Below, piece after piece: positions 1 to 8,488 of a stretch of 31,452 bases of DNA (position 1 is the stretch's first letter; every line of letters begins with the position of its first letter). Under the pieces are notes generated by a model. That model was given only the letters and a program-made list of their open reading frames with translations. It had not been told where the DNA came from and made no database searches. Source of the stretch: JALWZX01 sp964506905 (GTDB lineage: Bacteria; Patescibacteriota; WWE3; 2-01-FULL-39-13); contig CAZDNW010000057.1 of NCBI GenBank assembly GCA_964506905.1, positions 1 to 31,452 of the forward strand, written 5' to 3'. The translations under genes and the position numbers were made by a program.

Positions 1-483
1 TAAAGGATTTTCAAAATATTTTTGCATAAACTTCATTTTTTCTCCTTTTTCTATGGCTTTTTCTTTTCTTTCTTTTGCAACTATATGAAAATGAGCAACA
101 TAAGGCGTTTTATCTAACCAACCAAAAAGAAGTTTATAAATGTTAAACCATAACATGGTATGCCCGTGCCCATGCACTACATCAATCTCTTTTCTAATCA
201 GTTTTCTAAACAAATAGTTAAACAAAACGCATGGCGATGTAGTTAAGAATGGACCAGTATGTTTTGTTAAAGCCCTTGGCAAATTTAATACATAAACATT
301 TTTTTCTGGATTATCAGTAAAATCCAATTTCAAAAGTTTCTTTCCCCCTAAAGATCCCGTTAATACATTAACCTTATGCCCTAATTTACCTTGAGCTTTA
401 GATAAATAGTACGGTGCCGGAGCTAACCCATTCCAGGGCGGTGGCCAATCATATACAATTCTTAAAATATTTAACTTTCTCAT
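1..483 (-). CDS. Glycosyltransferase family 4, N-terminal part (cut by window edge)
   Basis: An open frame begins with ATG at 483 and runs off the left edge, giving 161 codons. The protein opens with MRKLNILRIVYDWPPPWNGL, followed by a stretch with a GHKVNVLTG motif and later DVVHGHGHTMLW. This is the N-terminal Rossmann half of a GT-B fold, GT4-type glycosyltransferase: a strand, a glycine-rich loop near residue 20, then a 'GH-V-V-T' strand. The donor-binding C-terminal half lies outside the window, so the sugar cannot be inferred. It is the last of three same-strand glycan genes, starting 56 nt after the stop of the flippase-like gene, so it is probably cotranscribed. No Shine-Dalgarno sequence is visible. 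Family level is fairly sure; the specific function is unknown. Confidence 0.75.
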   Translation of the reverse strand, partial: MRKLNILRIVYDWPPPWNGLAPAPYYLSKAQGKLGHKVNVLTGSLGGKKLLKLDFTDNPEKNVYVLNLPRALTKHTGPFLTTSPCVLFNYLFRKLIRKEIDVVHGHGHTMLWFNIYKLLFGWLDKTPYVAHFHIVAKERKEKAIEKGEKMKFMQKYFENPL

Positions 484-539
484 ATTTTGAATTTCTAATA
501 AACTGCACTTAACCTATACAATGTTAGGTTTTTAATGGC

Positions 540-1541
540 TTACTTACCATTAACGACATTTTTTGAATTAGGCATTTTCTCAACATGCCAATCAGGTAAT
601 AATGTAACAAACCCACCAAATAAACTAGTACTAAATCTAGTTAAATGCACGATTAAAGATGCTGCAGCTGCTTGTTCGGGACTTGCAAATTGTCCAAAGA
701 AAAACACATAACTAAAATCTTGAATTCCCAATCCATTAACAGACGGTATTAGACCCATTATTGTAACAACAGGTATATACATCAAAAATGCCCAAATAGG
801 TATTTCTGCCCCAACAGCGTAAAAAGCAGCAATTGTAGTTAACATTGCAAAAAACTGTACAAATAATGCTGTAAAGAAAACATTTAATGCTTTAATTTTA
901 TTATCTACAAAAACATCATTTGCTTTTTTGAATTTACCAACAAACTTAGAAAATTTGCTTACAAATTTATTCAACTTAGTATTTTTTATAAAGCCAAAAT
1001 TATATAAAAAATTATCATCACTTGAAAAAAACTTTAATGCGATGTAATACGCAACTATTGCGAATACTAATAATCCAACTGCAACAACTAGGCCGATTAA
1101 CTTAAATTTTACAAAAATACCTACTAAACCAATTACATATAAAACCATTAATCCACTAAATCTATCCATAAATATAGTGAATGTGCCTTCTCCAGTTTTT
1201 CCTAAATCTTTTGATAATCGGTAAGCTTTATAAACATCGCCACCCATTTGTGTAGGTAAAAAATTATTATAAAAATTTCCGACAAGATAAAGTTTTGTTA
1301 AATACCAAATTGATTTTTTTAATTTAAATATTCTTAAAATATAACTTAACCGCCAAGCACTAGATAACACATTTCCCCCTACAGCTAAAACACCTATTAA
1401 CACCCACCATAAATTTGCCTTGGCAACTATTGACAATACTACTCTATAATCAAAATTGATAATAAGTAATACAATTAACCCAACGCTAACAAAATATCGT
1501 AAATTTTTCTTAATAAATTTAATTAATGATGAGGAATTCAT
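540..1541 (-). CDS. LPG-synthase-TM/UPF0104 family flippase-like membrane protein
   Basis: A 333-residue integral membrane protein with about eight hydrophobic segments spread along its length. Features of the lysylphosphatidylglycerol synthase transmembrane / UPF0104 family are visible: FYNNFLPTQMGGDVYKAYRL around residues 90-110, a later SGLMVLYVIGL helix, and the segment IPSVNGLGIQDFSYVFFFG near residue 265. In other bacteria such proteins are the membrane part of MprF or stand alone next to glycosyltransferases and are annotated as flippase-like, which is inference here. There is no soluble aminoacyl-transferase domain, so it is not a full MprF. It lies between two glycosyltransferase genes (25-nt gap upstream, 56-nt gap downstream), which points to moving or presenting a lipid-linked glycan. 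The substrate is unknown. Confidence 0.8.
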   Translation of the reverse strand: MNSSSLIKFIKKNLRYFVSVGLIVLLIINFDYRVVLSIVAKANLWWVLIGVLAVGGNVLSSAWRLSYILRIFKLKKSIWYLTKLYLVGNFYNNFLPTQMGGDVYKAYRLSKDLGKTGEGTFTIFMDRFSGLMVLYVIGLVGIFVKFKLIGLVVAVGLLVFAIVAYYIALKFFSSDDNFLYNFGFIKNTKLNKFVSKFSKFVGKFKKANDVFVDNKIKALNVFFTALFVQFFAMLTTIAAFYAVGAEIPIWAFLMYIPVVTIMGLIPSVNGLGIQDFSYVFFFGQFASPEQAAAASLIVHLTRFSTSLFGGFVTLLPDWHVEKMPNSKNVVNGK

Positions 1542-1566
1542 AGGTTAGCATGTAAATTTTACTAAA

Positions 1567-2607
1567 TTAAATCTTAGTTTTTTCAACTTTTGTGTTTTCT
1601 GCTTCTATTACAATGTAAGGTTTTCTTCCGCTACTTTCAAAATATATTCTTAACAATAGTTCACCCAATAACCCAGTCATAATCAACTGAATTCCTAATA
1701 CAACAAATATTAAACCTACCATAAATAATGGTCTATCGCCTATATTTTCATGTAAAAATATTTTCACAAATGTTAAATATAAAGTGATTAATGCACCTAA
1801 ACCAAAAGAGATTAACCCAACTGTTCCAAATATTCTACCTGGCATCATACTAAATGGTTTTGTAGCAAACGAAAGCATAAACTTCATTGAAAATAAATCC
1901 AAAAACACAGTGAAAGTTCTTTTTATTGATCCATATGCTGATGACCCATATGTACGTTCTTGATATTTAACAGGAATTTCAACTATTTTCTTTGTATACA
2001 AACTTGCATATGCCGGCAAAAATCTATGCATATCACCATAAATCTTTAAGTTTTCTAATACAAATCGTCTAAAGCCTTTTAATCCTGAACCAGTATCTTT
2101 GATATCTACACCAGATATTTTTTTTATTAAATAGTTAGCAGCCATAGAAGGATATCTTCTTAACGTTGATTTTAACCCACCTTCTTCTTTCCATCTGCCC
2201 TGTCGCCAAGTATTTACTACATCATAACCTTCATCTAATTTTTTAACCACGTCTTCAATATATTTAGGTGGAACTTCTATATCTGCCGAATAAGTAATAA
2301 TATATTTACCTTTTGAATAATCAACAGCGGTTTGATATGCCGCACCCATTCCATAATTTCTAGAATGCTTTAATGCTATAAATTGAGGGTATTTTTTTGC
2401 AAGTTTTTTCATAACTTCCCATGAATTATCTTTTTGTGACCCATCATCGACAGCAATCACCTCATAAGTTTTACCTAATTTATCAAGCACTGAAAAAACT
2501 TCTTTAGGAAATCTTTCTAGATTTTTTTCTTCATTATAGACAGGAATTATTAATGAAATTTCAACATCTTTGTGTTTATGGTCAGTTGTTTCGTTATTTT
2601 CTTGCAT
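1567..2607 (-). CDS. GT2 glycosyltransferase with C-terminal membrane helices (DPM1/ArnC-like)
   Basis: 346 residues. The N-terminal two thirds is a GT-A fold GT2 domain: LIIPVYNEEKNLERF at about residue 19, VIAVDDGSQKDNSWEV at about 50, SADIEVPPKYI at the position of the usual DxD region, and DTGSGLKGFRR near 170. The C-terminal part has two hydrophobic helices (about residues 255-285 and 290-320), the arrangement of polyprenol-phosphate sugar transferases of the ArnC/GtrB type. It probably moves a sugar from a nucleotide donor to undecaprenyl phosphate at the inner membrane face; the sugar cannot be named. The metal-binding region reads SADIE rather than a strict DxD, a mild deviation. A TATAAA box lies 7 nt before the ATG, so this may be the first gene of the three-gene glycan transcript and start leaderless. 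Confidence 0.82.
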   Translation of the reverse strand: MQENNETTDHKHKDVEISLIIPVYNEEKNLERFPKEVFSVLDKLGKTYEVIAVDDGSQKDNSWEVMKKLAKKYPQFIALKHSRNYGMGAAYQTAVDYSKGKYIITYSADIEVPPKYIEDVVKKLDEGYDVVNTWRQGRWKEEGGLKSTLRRYPSMAANYLIKKISGVDIKDTGSGLKGFRRFVLENLKIYGDMHRFLPAYASLYTKKIVEIPVKYQERTYGSSAYGSIKRTFTVFLDLFSMKFMLSFATKPFSMMPGRIFGTVGLISFGLGALITLYLTFVKIFLHENIGDRPLFMVGLIFVVLGIQLIMTGLLGELLLRIYFESSGRKPYIVIEAENTKVEKTKI

Positions 2608-2614
2608 AATCCAT

Positions 2615-2620
2615 TTTATA
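2615..2620 (-). promoter_or_regulatory. -10 box of the GT2 gene (TATAAA, 7 nt before ATG)
   Basis: On the minus strand TATAAA is followed by seven bases and then the ATG at 2607. With the usual -10 to start-site distance, transcription would begin at or next to the A of the start codon. No -35 or ribosome binding site is evident. AT-rich background makes a single case weak; it is supported by the repeated occurrence of this geometry in the window. Confidence 0.4.
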
Positions 2621-2668
2621 ATATCATTACTAAAATTTTTCGCAATATTAAAAGAAGGGGTATAACAG

Positions 2669-3445
2669 TTATGCTAAATTAAAATTTGCAAACTTAACTA
2701 ATAAGGGAACATGATCAGAAATTGTAACATTTTTCATAATAGAACAAGATACAAATTTATCTTTTAGTTCATTACTAATTATTACATAATCAATACGCCA
2801 ACCTCTTTTCATTTTTCTAGAATCTTTATGATACGAGTACCAAGTATAATGTTCAGGTTCATTATTATACATTCTAAATACATCTATAAAGCCTTCGTTT
2901 AAAAAATCATTAAACAATTTTCTTTCTATTTCTGTATACCCTGCCCTAGTTGGTTTTCTAGCTTCTTTATAAACATCTCGCCAATCTTTTGCCACATTCA
3001 AGTCACCACAAAGTATAACCGGTTTTACAAAATTCATATCTATAATAGTATTAAATAAAATTTCGTTGTATGAACTTTTTAAGTCTAATCTACTTAAATC
3101 TCCTCTAGAAAATGGAAAGTACCCATTTATAATAAATGCATTTAGGAATTCAGCGATTATAGTTCTTCCCTCTGTGTCTATATGATGTCCTATTGAATTA
3201 TCTATTTTTAATGGTTTTATTTTTGTTAAGATTGCAGTTCCACTATACCCTTTTTTATGTGCAGGATTCCAAAAAACATTATATCCAATATTTTTAAAAT
3301 AAATCTCAAGATTACTTAATATTTCGCCATCTGCTTTTATTTCTTGAAAACAAACGACATCAGGATTTACTTTTTTTAAATATGTAACTAAACCATGCTT
3401 AATAGCTGACCGAATCCCATTTACATTAAAGGTTAACAATATCAT
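2669..3445 (-). CDS. xth: Exodeoxyribonuclease III (AP endonuclease family)
   Basis: A 258-residue exonuclease III / ExoA-type AP endonuclease of the exonuclease-endonuclease-phosphatase fold. Visible catalytic elements: LTFNVNGIRS at the N terminus, CFQEIKA (metal-binding Glu), NGYFPFSRGD, CGDLNVA (catalytic Asp and Asn), the arginine-rich WRIDYVI block and the C-terminal TISDHVPL (catalytic Asp-His). It cuts DNA 5' to abasic sites in base excision repair. The length matches the family. Two in-frame ATGs exist (3451 and 3445). The second is preferred: TAGTAT ends six bases ahead of it, the same geometry as in the divergent capA-like gene, and it gives the MILLTFNVNG start typical of the family. 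The gene is divergent from the capA-like gene across fewer than 45 bp and otherwise stands alone. Confidence 0.93.
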   Translation of the reverse strand: MILLTFNVNGIRSAIKHGLVTYLKKVNPDVVCFQEIKADGEILSNLEIYFKNIGYNVFWNPAHKKGYSGTAILTKIKPLKIDNSIGHHIDTEGRTIIAEFLNAFIINGYFPFSRGDLSRLDLKSSYNEILFNTIIDMNFVKPVILCGDLNVAKDWRDVYKEARKPTRAGYTEIERKLFNDFLNEGFIDVFRMYNNEPEHYTWYSYHKDSRKMKRGWRIDYVIISNELKDKFVSCSIMKNVTISDHVPLLVKFANFNLA

Positions 3446-3451
3446 AGACAT

Positions 3452-3457
3452 ATACTA
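3452..3457 (-). promoter_or_regulatory. -10 box of xth (TAGTAT)
   Basis: Minus-strand TAGTAT lies directly against the upstream ATG (3451), so a normal start site six or seven bases downstream would fall on the second ATG (3445). This favours the shorter xth start and a leaderless message. It shares the 38-bp divergent region with the capA-like promoter. No -35 element is recognisable. Confidence 0.4.
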
Positions 3458-3477
3458 CAACAAATTACATTTTTAAG

Positions 3478-3483
3478 TATAAT
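3478..3483 (+). promoter_or_regulatory. -10 box of the capA-like gene (TATAAT)
   Basis: A perfect TATAAT is followed by GAACCT and then the ATG at 3490, so the predicted transcription start coincides with the start codon. No Shine-Dalgarno sequence and no convincing -35 are present. This is one of the clearest leaderless-type starts in the window. Confidence 0.6.
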
Positions 3484-3489
3484 GAACCT

Positions 3490-4665
3490 ATGAATTCAAA
3501 ATTAGATACAGCACTCACAGTATTTGCTGTTGCATTTGGATTGTTTTTAATTGTTGGTATAAATTCATATGCATACCAAGATGAAATAGTTACATTCGCT
3601 AAAACAGCCGGACATACCGTCGCTATTTATTTAAATTTAACTGAATCAAATGATAAACAATTAGCAAAATCCAACATTACTGATGATAAAGTTTTAGGAA
3701 TTCAAAGCAAATCTTCTAATAATAAAACAGAACCTATCACTTTAGATAAAATATTTGACGGAATAGATAATACAGCTAACTCTAAAAACGTTATAACAAT
3801 AATGGCTACAGGCGATGTAATGCTAGGTAGAAGTGTAAACTACATGACATTAAAGAATAAAGATTTTGAATGGCCATATAAAAATATGAAAACCTTTCTT
3901 AATAATGCAGATTTAACTTTTATAAATTTAGAAACGCCTATAACAGAAAAATGTAAAGTAACAAACGAGGGCATGATGTTTTGTGCTGATAAAAATCACG
4001 CTAAAGAGTTATCTAACCAAGGCATAGATCTAGTAAGTTTGGCTAACAATCATACACTTAATCATGGTAGGTCTGGATTAAATCAAACGATACAATATCT
4101 AACTGATTCTAATATTGGTTATACAGGCGTGCAAAATATTTATTATAAAACAATAAACAATACTAAGTTTGCATTTCTTGGATATGATGGAATTGAATGT
4201 TATGAACCCTTGTCTTGCATAGACAAATCTAAAATAAAAAAAGATATTCAAACCGCCAAAAATAACTCAGATGTAGTTATAATTATGTATCACTGGGGCA
4301 CAGAATATACCCATAATCCCACCTCACAACAAATAGATATTGCACATTATTCAATAGATAATGGTGCAGATTTAATTTTAGGAAATCATCCTCACTGGTA
4401 TCAACCTGTTGAGATATATAAAAATAAGTTGATAATGTATTCACACGGCAATTTAATTTTTGATCAAATGTGGTCAGAAAAAACAAAAGAAGGTATTGTC
4501 GGAAAATATAAATTTATGAATAATCAATTAGCAGATGTGGAATTTATACCTATATACATCGAAAATTATGGGCAACCTAAAATTCCACCTAAAACAAAAT
4601 ATAACAATATAATCAGAAACTTAGAAAAAATTAGTTATAATTTTAAAGATGAAAAAACTAGATGA
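3490..4665 (+). CDS. CapA-family metallophosphoesterase-like protein
   Basis: 391 residues. Residues 8-28 form a single membrane anchor (LTVFAVAFGLFLIVGINSYA), followed by a polar linker to about residue 95 and a CapA/PgsA (PGA_cap) domain. Motifs of this calcineurin-like fold are clear: TGDVMLGRSVN, FINLETPIT, SLANNHTLNHGRSGL, MYHWGTEY and LGNHPHWYQPVEIY followed by MYSHGNLIFD. Such proteins are tied to capsule or poly-glutamate export and to other cell-wall-linked reactions; the substrate here is unknown. The anchor suggests the domain faces outside the cell. The last 17 nt overlap the start of the oligoendopeptidase gene. The gene ends in TGA, one of two clear UGA stops in the window. Confidence 0.85.
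   Translation: MNSKLDTALTVFAVAFGLFLIVGINSYAYQDEIVTFAKTAGHTVAIYLNLTESNDKQLAKSNITDDKVLGIQSKSSNNKTEPITLDKIFDGIDNTANSKNVITIMATGDVMLGRSVNYMTLKNKDFEWPYKNMKTFLNNADLTFINLETPITEKCKVTNEGMMFCADKNHAKELSNQGIDLVSLANNHTLNHGRSGLNQTIQYLTDSNIGYTGVQNIYYKTINNTKFAFLGYDGIECYEPLSCIDKSKIKKDIQTAKNNSDVVIIMYHWGTEYTHNPTSQQIDIAHYSIDNGADLILGNHPHWYQPVEIYKNKLIMYSHGNLIFDQMWSEKTKEGIVGKYKFMNNQLADVEFIPIYIENYGQPKIPPKTKYNNIIRNLEKISYNFKDEKTR
4636..4641 (+). promoter_or_regulatory. -10 box of pepF (TATAAT inside capA-like 3' end)
   Basis: Perfect TATAAT followed by seven bases (TTTAAAG) and the ATG at 4649. It sits within the coding sequence of the upstream gene, so pepF may have its own leaderless transcript besides readthrough from the capA-like gene. 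No -35 was found at 17-18 bp. Confidence 0.5.
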
Positions 4666-6424
4666 CATAAAAACCAAATGGGACTTAACATTATTGTATA
4701 AAAATTCAAAAGACCACAAACTTGAAAAAGATATCAAACACTTCGAAAAGTTATGTATCAGTTTTGAAAAAAAATACAGGAGTAATGATAAATATCTTAA
4801 AACAAATGGAGAATTATTAAAAGCCATGGTTGACTATGAAAAAATAATGGAAACTCCTATGAATCCGCTATTATATTGGTACTTAAAATCACTCTTAAAC
4901 AGCAATAACATAAAAGCGCAAAGAAACTTAAATTTAACAGAAGAAAGATATCAAAATGCCACTAATAGAATTTTATTTTTTGAACTAAATCTAGGAAAGG
5001 TCGATGATAAAAGAAAGGAAAAAATCCTAAACTGTCGTAGGTTAAAAAAATATAGATACTTTTTTGAAAATTTATTTAAACACGCAAAATATACTTTGTC
5101 AGAAAAGGAAGAAAAAGTAATATCAAAAATGTTTTTGCCTGCTAGTACCATGTGGCAACAAGGCTTGAAAAAATCTTTACTTAAACAAACGGTCAAATGC
5201 AATCATAAAGTGATGCCAATACTAAATGCTTCACAGGTTATACATGAACTTCCCACTAAACAGCGCCGAACATTACAACAAAAATTAACAAAAACATATA
5301 TAGAACTTTCTGATTTTGCAGAATCAGAATTAAATGCAATATATACTACAAAAAAAATAAATGACGAATTAAGAGGATTTAAAAAACCATATGAAAGTAA
5401 AATAATCGCAAATGAAAACGACGTAAAAGTAGTAGAAACTTTAGTTGAGGTTGTTACACAGAATTTTGAATTATCACATAGATTTTATGAATTAAAAGCG
5501 AAACTTTTAAATTTAAATAAATTAAGATATGAAGATAGAGCAGCTAAAGTAAAGGAATTATCTACTAAATACTCTTATAAAGATGCGTACTATATCATTA
5601 AAAATACTCTTAATAATATAGATAAAGATTTTTCTAATATATTATATGACTTTTCACAAGGCAAAATTGACGTCTATCCTAAACGAGGTAAATCATTAGA
5701 TTCACAAATTAGTCTGCCGAATACAAAAAGTTTTATACTTTTAAACTTTGACAACTCTTTTAATCACGTAACTACATTTGCACATGAGTTAGGACATGGG
5801 ATTCACTCTACATTGACCCAAAGAAATCAACCGGCAATATATCAAGATTATTCCACAACAGCGGCTGAAACAGCTAGTACATTTTTTGAAGGTATAATTT
5901 TTGATCAACTGACAAAAGATTTACCAAACGATCAAAAAATCATAGCACTACATAATAAAATTCAAGAAGATATCCAGTCTATTTTTAGGCAGATTGCTTG
6001 TTTTAATTTTGAAACTGAAGCACATAATAGATTGCGCAATGAAGGAATAATATCAAAAGAAGATTTTACAGATATGATGAATAAACATATGCATAATTAC
6101 TTAGGTAAAACATTTGAATTAAGGGAAACTGATGGTTATCAATGGGTAAGCTGGACACACCTAAGAAGTCCTTTCTATGTGTATACTTATGCCTATGGAC
6201 AATTAGTTAGCTCAGCATTAAGGCAAATTTATTATGATGACAATAAATTTATTGTAAAAATAAAAGAATTTCTAAAAGCAGGTTCAAGTAACACAGTAGA
6301 GAATATATTTAAGTCAGTTGGCATTTCAGTTAACAAAAAATTCTTTGAAAATGGATTAAAAGCAATAAAACAAGATATTAATACACTTGAAGAATTGATA
6401 AAAATCTCTAAAAGGCTTTTTTAA
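4649..6424 (+). CDS. pepF: Oligoendopeptidase F (M3B zinc peptidase)
   Basis: 591 residues, the usual size for M3B oligoendopeptidases. The zinc motif HELGH lies at residues 379-383 within TTFAHELGHGIHSTLT, and the third ligand is the Glu of TTAAETASTFFE (E407). The C-terminal segment with HLRSPFYVYTYAYGQLVSSAL matches the conserved substrate-side region of PepF. No signal peptide is present, so it is a cytoplasmic enzyme that cuts short peptides of roughly 6-20 residues, useful for an organism that scavenges peptides. It overlaps the capA-like gene by 17 nt. It converges with the epimerase gene across 22 bp in which no strong hairpin terminator is seen. Confidence 0.93.
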   Translation: MKKLDDIKTKWDLTLLYKNSKDHKLEKDIKHFEKLCISFEKKYRSNDKYLKTNGELLKAMVDYEKIMETPMNPLLYWYLKSLLNSNNIKAQRNLNLTEERYQNATNRILFFELNLGKVDDKRKEKILNCRRLKKYRYFFENLFKHAKYTLSEKEEKVISKMFLPASTMWQQGLKKSLLKQTVKCNHKVMPILNASQVIHELPTKQRRTLQQKLTKTYIELSDFAESELNAIYTTKKINDELRGFKKPYESKIIANENDVKVVETLVEVVTQNFELSHRFYELKAKLLNLNKLRYEDRAAKVKELSTKYSYKDAYYIIKNTLNNIDKDFSNILYDFSQGKIDVYPKRGKSLDSQISLPNTKSFILLNFDNSFNHVTTFAHELGHGIHSTLTQRNQPAIYQDYSTTAAETASTFFEGIIFDQLTKDLPNDQKIIALHNKIQEDIQSIFRQIACFNFETEAHNRLRNEGIISKEDFTDMMNKHMHNYLGKTFELRETDGYQWVSWTHLRSPFYVYTYAYGQLVSSALRQIYYDDNKFIVKIKEFLKAGSSNTVENIFKSVGISVNKKFFENGLKAIKQDINTLEELIKISKRLF

Positions 6425-6446
6425 AAGACTTTAAATCTAAATTACT

Positions 6447-7427
6447 CTAAACTTCTATTTTAATCTTTCTATACCATTCTGGTTGTTTCAAAAACCATTC
6501 GTAATATATTTGTATCATTTCATCTAGCGTTGTATTAGGGTTATATTCCAATAATCTTTTTGCTTTATCTATATTCGCGTAAGTAATATGCATCTGCCCA
6601 GGTAATGGTAATTGTTTAGTTTTGGCTTTTTTACCTATCGTTCTCTCTACAGATTTCATCATATCTATTAAAGAAACAGGATTTGAATTCCCTAAATTTA
6701 TAATTTCATATTCAAATTGCTTATCCATAGCCTTTTCTATTGCATCAAGCATATGCCCTATATATGTATAATCTCTTTTAGAATTTTCTGGATTTTGATA
6801 TATAGGGAATTCATAATCATATAAAGTAGCTCTAATCAATTTTGGCAATGCCATATCTGGTCTTATTCTAGGCCCTAACGGGTTAAAAAATCTAAAGATT
6901 GTAGTTTTTAAACCAAAATTTTTATTATATGTATATAACAAAACTTCAACGCTTTTTTTGGAAGCTGGATAAGGTGCGTTGGGTCTATCTGTATTCATTG
7001 TTTCATCAAAAGGAACTTTATTATCACCATATATAGAAGAAGTTGAAGCAAATATAAAACTACCCACACTTCTTTTTGATGCCAAATCCATAAGATTATG
7101 AGAACCTTCTACATTTGCTTTTATGTAAATATCAGGATGTTTAACTGAATAGGTAACACCTGCCCATGCCGCTAAATGTATTATTGAATAAAACTCTTTT
7201 TCTTCGTCAAACATTTTTGTTAACGCATCCTTATCAACTAAATCAATCTCATATAACTTAAAATTTTTATGATTCTTGAAGGTTTCTATATTAAACCTTT
7301 TTACCTTTGGTGAATAATATTCGTTAAAATTGTCTAAACCCACAACTTCATAATCCTTACTAAGTAAATATTCGACTAAGTTTGAGCCTATATAACCTGC
7401 AGCTCCTGTAACCAATACTTTTTTCAT
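6447..7427 (-). CDS. NAD-dependent epimerase, UDP-glucuronate 4-epimerase-like
   Basis: 326 residues from the chosen ATG. A short-chain dehydrogenase/reductase with the NAD-binding motif TGAAGYIGSN at the very N terminus, the catalytic STSSIYG serine/threonine region and YPASK (Tyr-x-x-x-Lys). HLAAWAGVTYSVKHPDIYIK and FFNPLGPRIRPDMALPKLIR resemble the UDP-glucuronate 4-epimerase branch, which makes UDP-galacturonate. The UDP-glucose dehydrogenase encoded two genes upstream would supply UDP-glucuronate. An earlier in-frame ATG at 7457 adds ten hydrophobic residues ahead of the Rossmann motif and is rejected; TATTAT lies eight bases before the chosen start. It follows galE by about 58 nt. Family is firm; exact substrate is inferred. 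Confidence 0.85.
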   Translation of the reverse strand: MKKVLVTGAAGYIGSNLVEYLLSKDYEVVGLDNFNEYYSPKVKRFNIETFKNHKNFKLYEIDLVDKDALTKMFDEEKEFYSIIHLAAWAGVTYSVKHPDIYIKANVEGSHNLMDLASKRSVGSFIFASTSSIYGDNKVPFDETMNTDRPNAPYPASKKSVEVLLYTYNKNFGLKTTIFRFFNPLGPRIRPDMALPKLIRATLYDYEFPIYQNPENSKRDYTYIGHMLDAIEKAMDKQFEYEIINLGNSNPVSLIDMMKSVERTIGKKAKTKQLPLPGQMHITYANIDKAKRLLEYNPNTTLDEMIQIYYEWFLKQPEWYRKIKIEV

Positions 7428-7435
7428 ATTTTTGA

Positions 7436-7441
7436 ATAATA
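7436..7441 (-). promoter_or_regulatory. -10 box of the epimerase gene (TATTAT, 8 nt before ATG 7427)
   Basis: TATTAT, five of six matches to the consensus, is spaced eight bases from ATG 7427. It supports the downstream start over the one at 7457 and suggests separate expression from galE. AT-rich context lowers confidence. Confidence 0.35.
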
Positions 7442-7485
7442 AAATAAACATAAACAAAATAGGTATTTATGTTTATCAATAATAT

Positions 7486-8475
7486 CTATGTAATAATATT
7501 TTTGTGTTTACTAAAATAATCATAAGTAGTTTTTGCCATATCTTCTAAATCATACCTTGGATTCCATCCTAATATTTTTTTTGCCTTAGCAAATGATGCA
7601 TATTTTTTAGCTGGTTCACCTTGTCTAACTTCACCCTGTTTTTTTTCTATAATAACATTACATACTTTTTCAACAGTTTTTACAACCTCTAAAACAGAAT
7701 AACCTTTACCAGTACCTAAATTAAATATATTTGAAATGTTTTGATTTTCTAAATATTTTAAACCTAAAACATGAGCATTAGCTAAATCTTCAACATGAAC
7801 AAAATCACGAATAGGTGTACCATCAGGTGTATCAACTTTACTACTAGTTAACTTAAAATCTTTAATTCCCATTGCACCTAATACAGCATTAGGGATTAAA
7901 TGTGTTTCGGGTTTATGCATTTCACCAATATCCAAATTATGACTACAACCTGCAGCATTAAAATATCTAAAAATAACATAATTTATATCATAAGATTTAT
8001 TCAACCAATCAATAGTTTGTTCAACCATATACTTAGATAATCCATACGGATTCATTGGATTAATAGGATGTCCCTCATCTATCGGTAAATATTGAGCCTC
8101 GCCATAAACTTCTGAAGTTGATGAAAATATTACATTTTTAATGTTTCTTCTCACTAAGTATTTGTACAAATTTAAATTTCCTGTGTAATTATTTTCAAAA
8201 TATTTAATTGGGTTTTTAACCGATTCTCCAACTGAAGCATATGCTGCAAAATTAAAAACAGAATCAAAATTATATTTATCTAAGACGGATAGTGATTTAA
8301 AATCTCTTAAATCCCCAATTTCAATTTTTACATTCAAAATTTGTGAAATTTCTTTACGCCCATTTTCTAAATTATCAAATACAATAACATCATAATTATT
8401 TTTTAATAATTCTTTAGTAACATGAGATCCAATGTAACCTGCTCCACCGACAACTAAGATAGGATTTTTAGACAT
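7486..8475 (-). CDS. galE: UDP-glucose 4-epimerase
   Basis: 329 residues, standard length. NAD-binding GGAGYIGSHVTKELL at the N terminus, FNFAAYASVGESVKNP, FSSTSEVYGE with the catalytic serine/threonine, YGLSK (Tyr-x-x-x-Lys) at about residues 149-153, RYFNAAGCS and the C-terminal RQGEPAKKYASFAKAKKILGW block are characteristic of GalE. It interconverts UDP-glucose and UDP-galactose in the cytoplasm. It starts 13 nt after the UDP-glucose dehydrogenase stop and is very likely cotranscribed with it. No Shine-Dalgarno sequence precedes it. With the neighbouring dehydrogenase and second epimerase it forms a nucleotide-sugar supply block for the surrounding glycosyltransferases. Confidence 0.92.
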   Translation of the reverse strand: MSKNPILVVGGAGYIGSHVTKELLKNNYDVIVFDNLENGRKEISQILNVKIEIGDLRDFKSLSVLDKYNFDSVFNFAAYASVGESVKNPIKYFENNYTGNLNLYKYLVRRNIKNVIFSSTSEVYGEAQYLPIDEGHPINPMNPYGLSKYMVEQTIDWLNKSYDINYVIFRYFNAAGCSHNLDIGEMHKPETHLIPNAVLGAMGIKDFKLTSSKVDTPDGTPIRDFVHVEDLANAHVLGLKYLENQNISNIFNLGTGKGYSVLEVVKTVEKVCNVIIEKKQGEVRQGEPAKKYASFAKAKKILGWNPRYDLEDMAKTTYDYFSKHKNIIT

Positions 8476-8488
8476 ATGTATTTTCTAA

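Noticed and set aside
4649..4665. UGA recoding (UGA read as Gly as in some CPR lineages)
   Set aside because: UGA ends the capA-like and flavin reductase genes at sensible places, readthrough would add little, and prfB is present.
6425..6446. Bidirectional terminator between pepF and the epimerase gene
   Set aside because: The convergent spacer is T- and A-rich but shows no stable hairpin.
7428..7457. Longer N terminus (MFMFILLFKN) of the epimerase as a membrane anchor
   Set aside because: The Rossmann motif of such epimerases starts at the N terminus and a -10 box lies inside the extra stretch.
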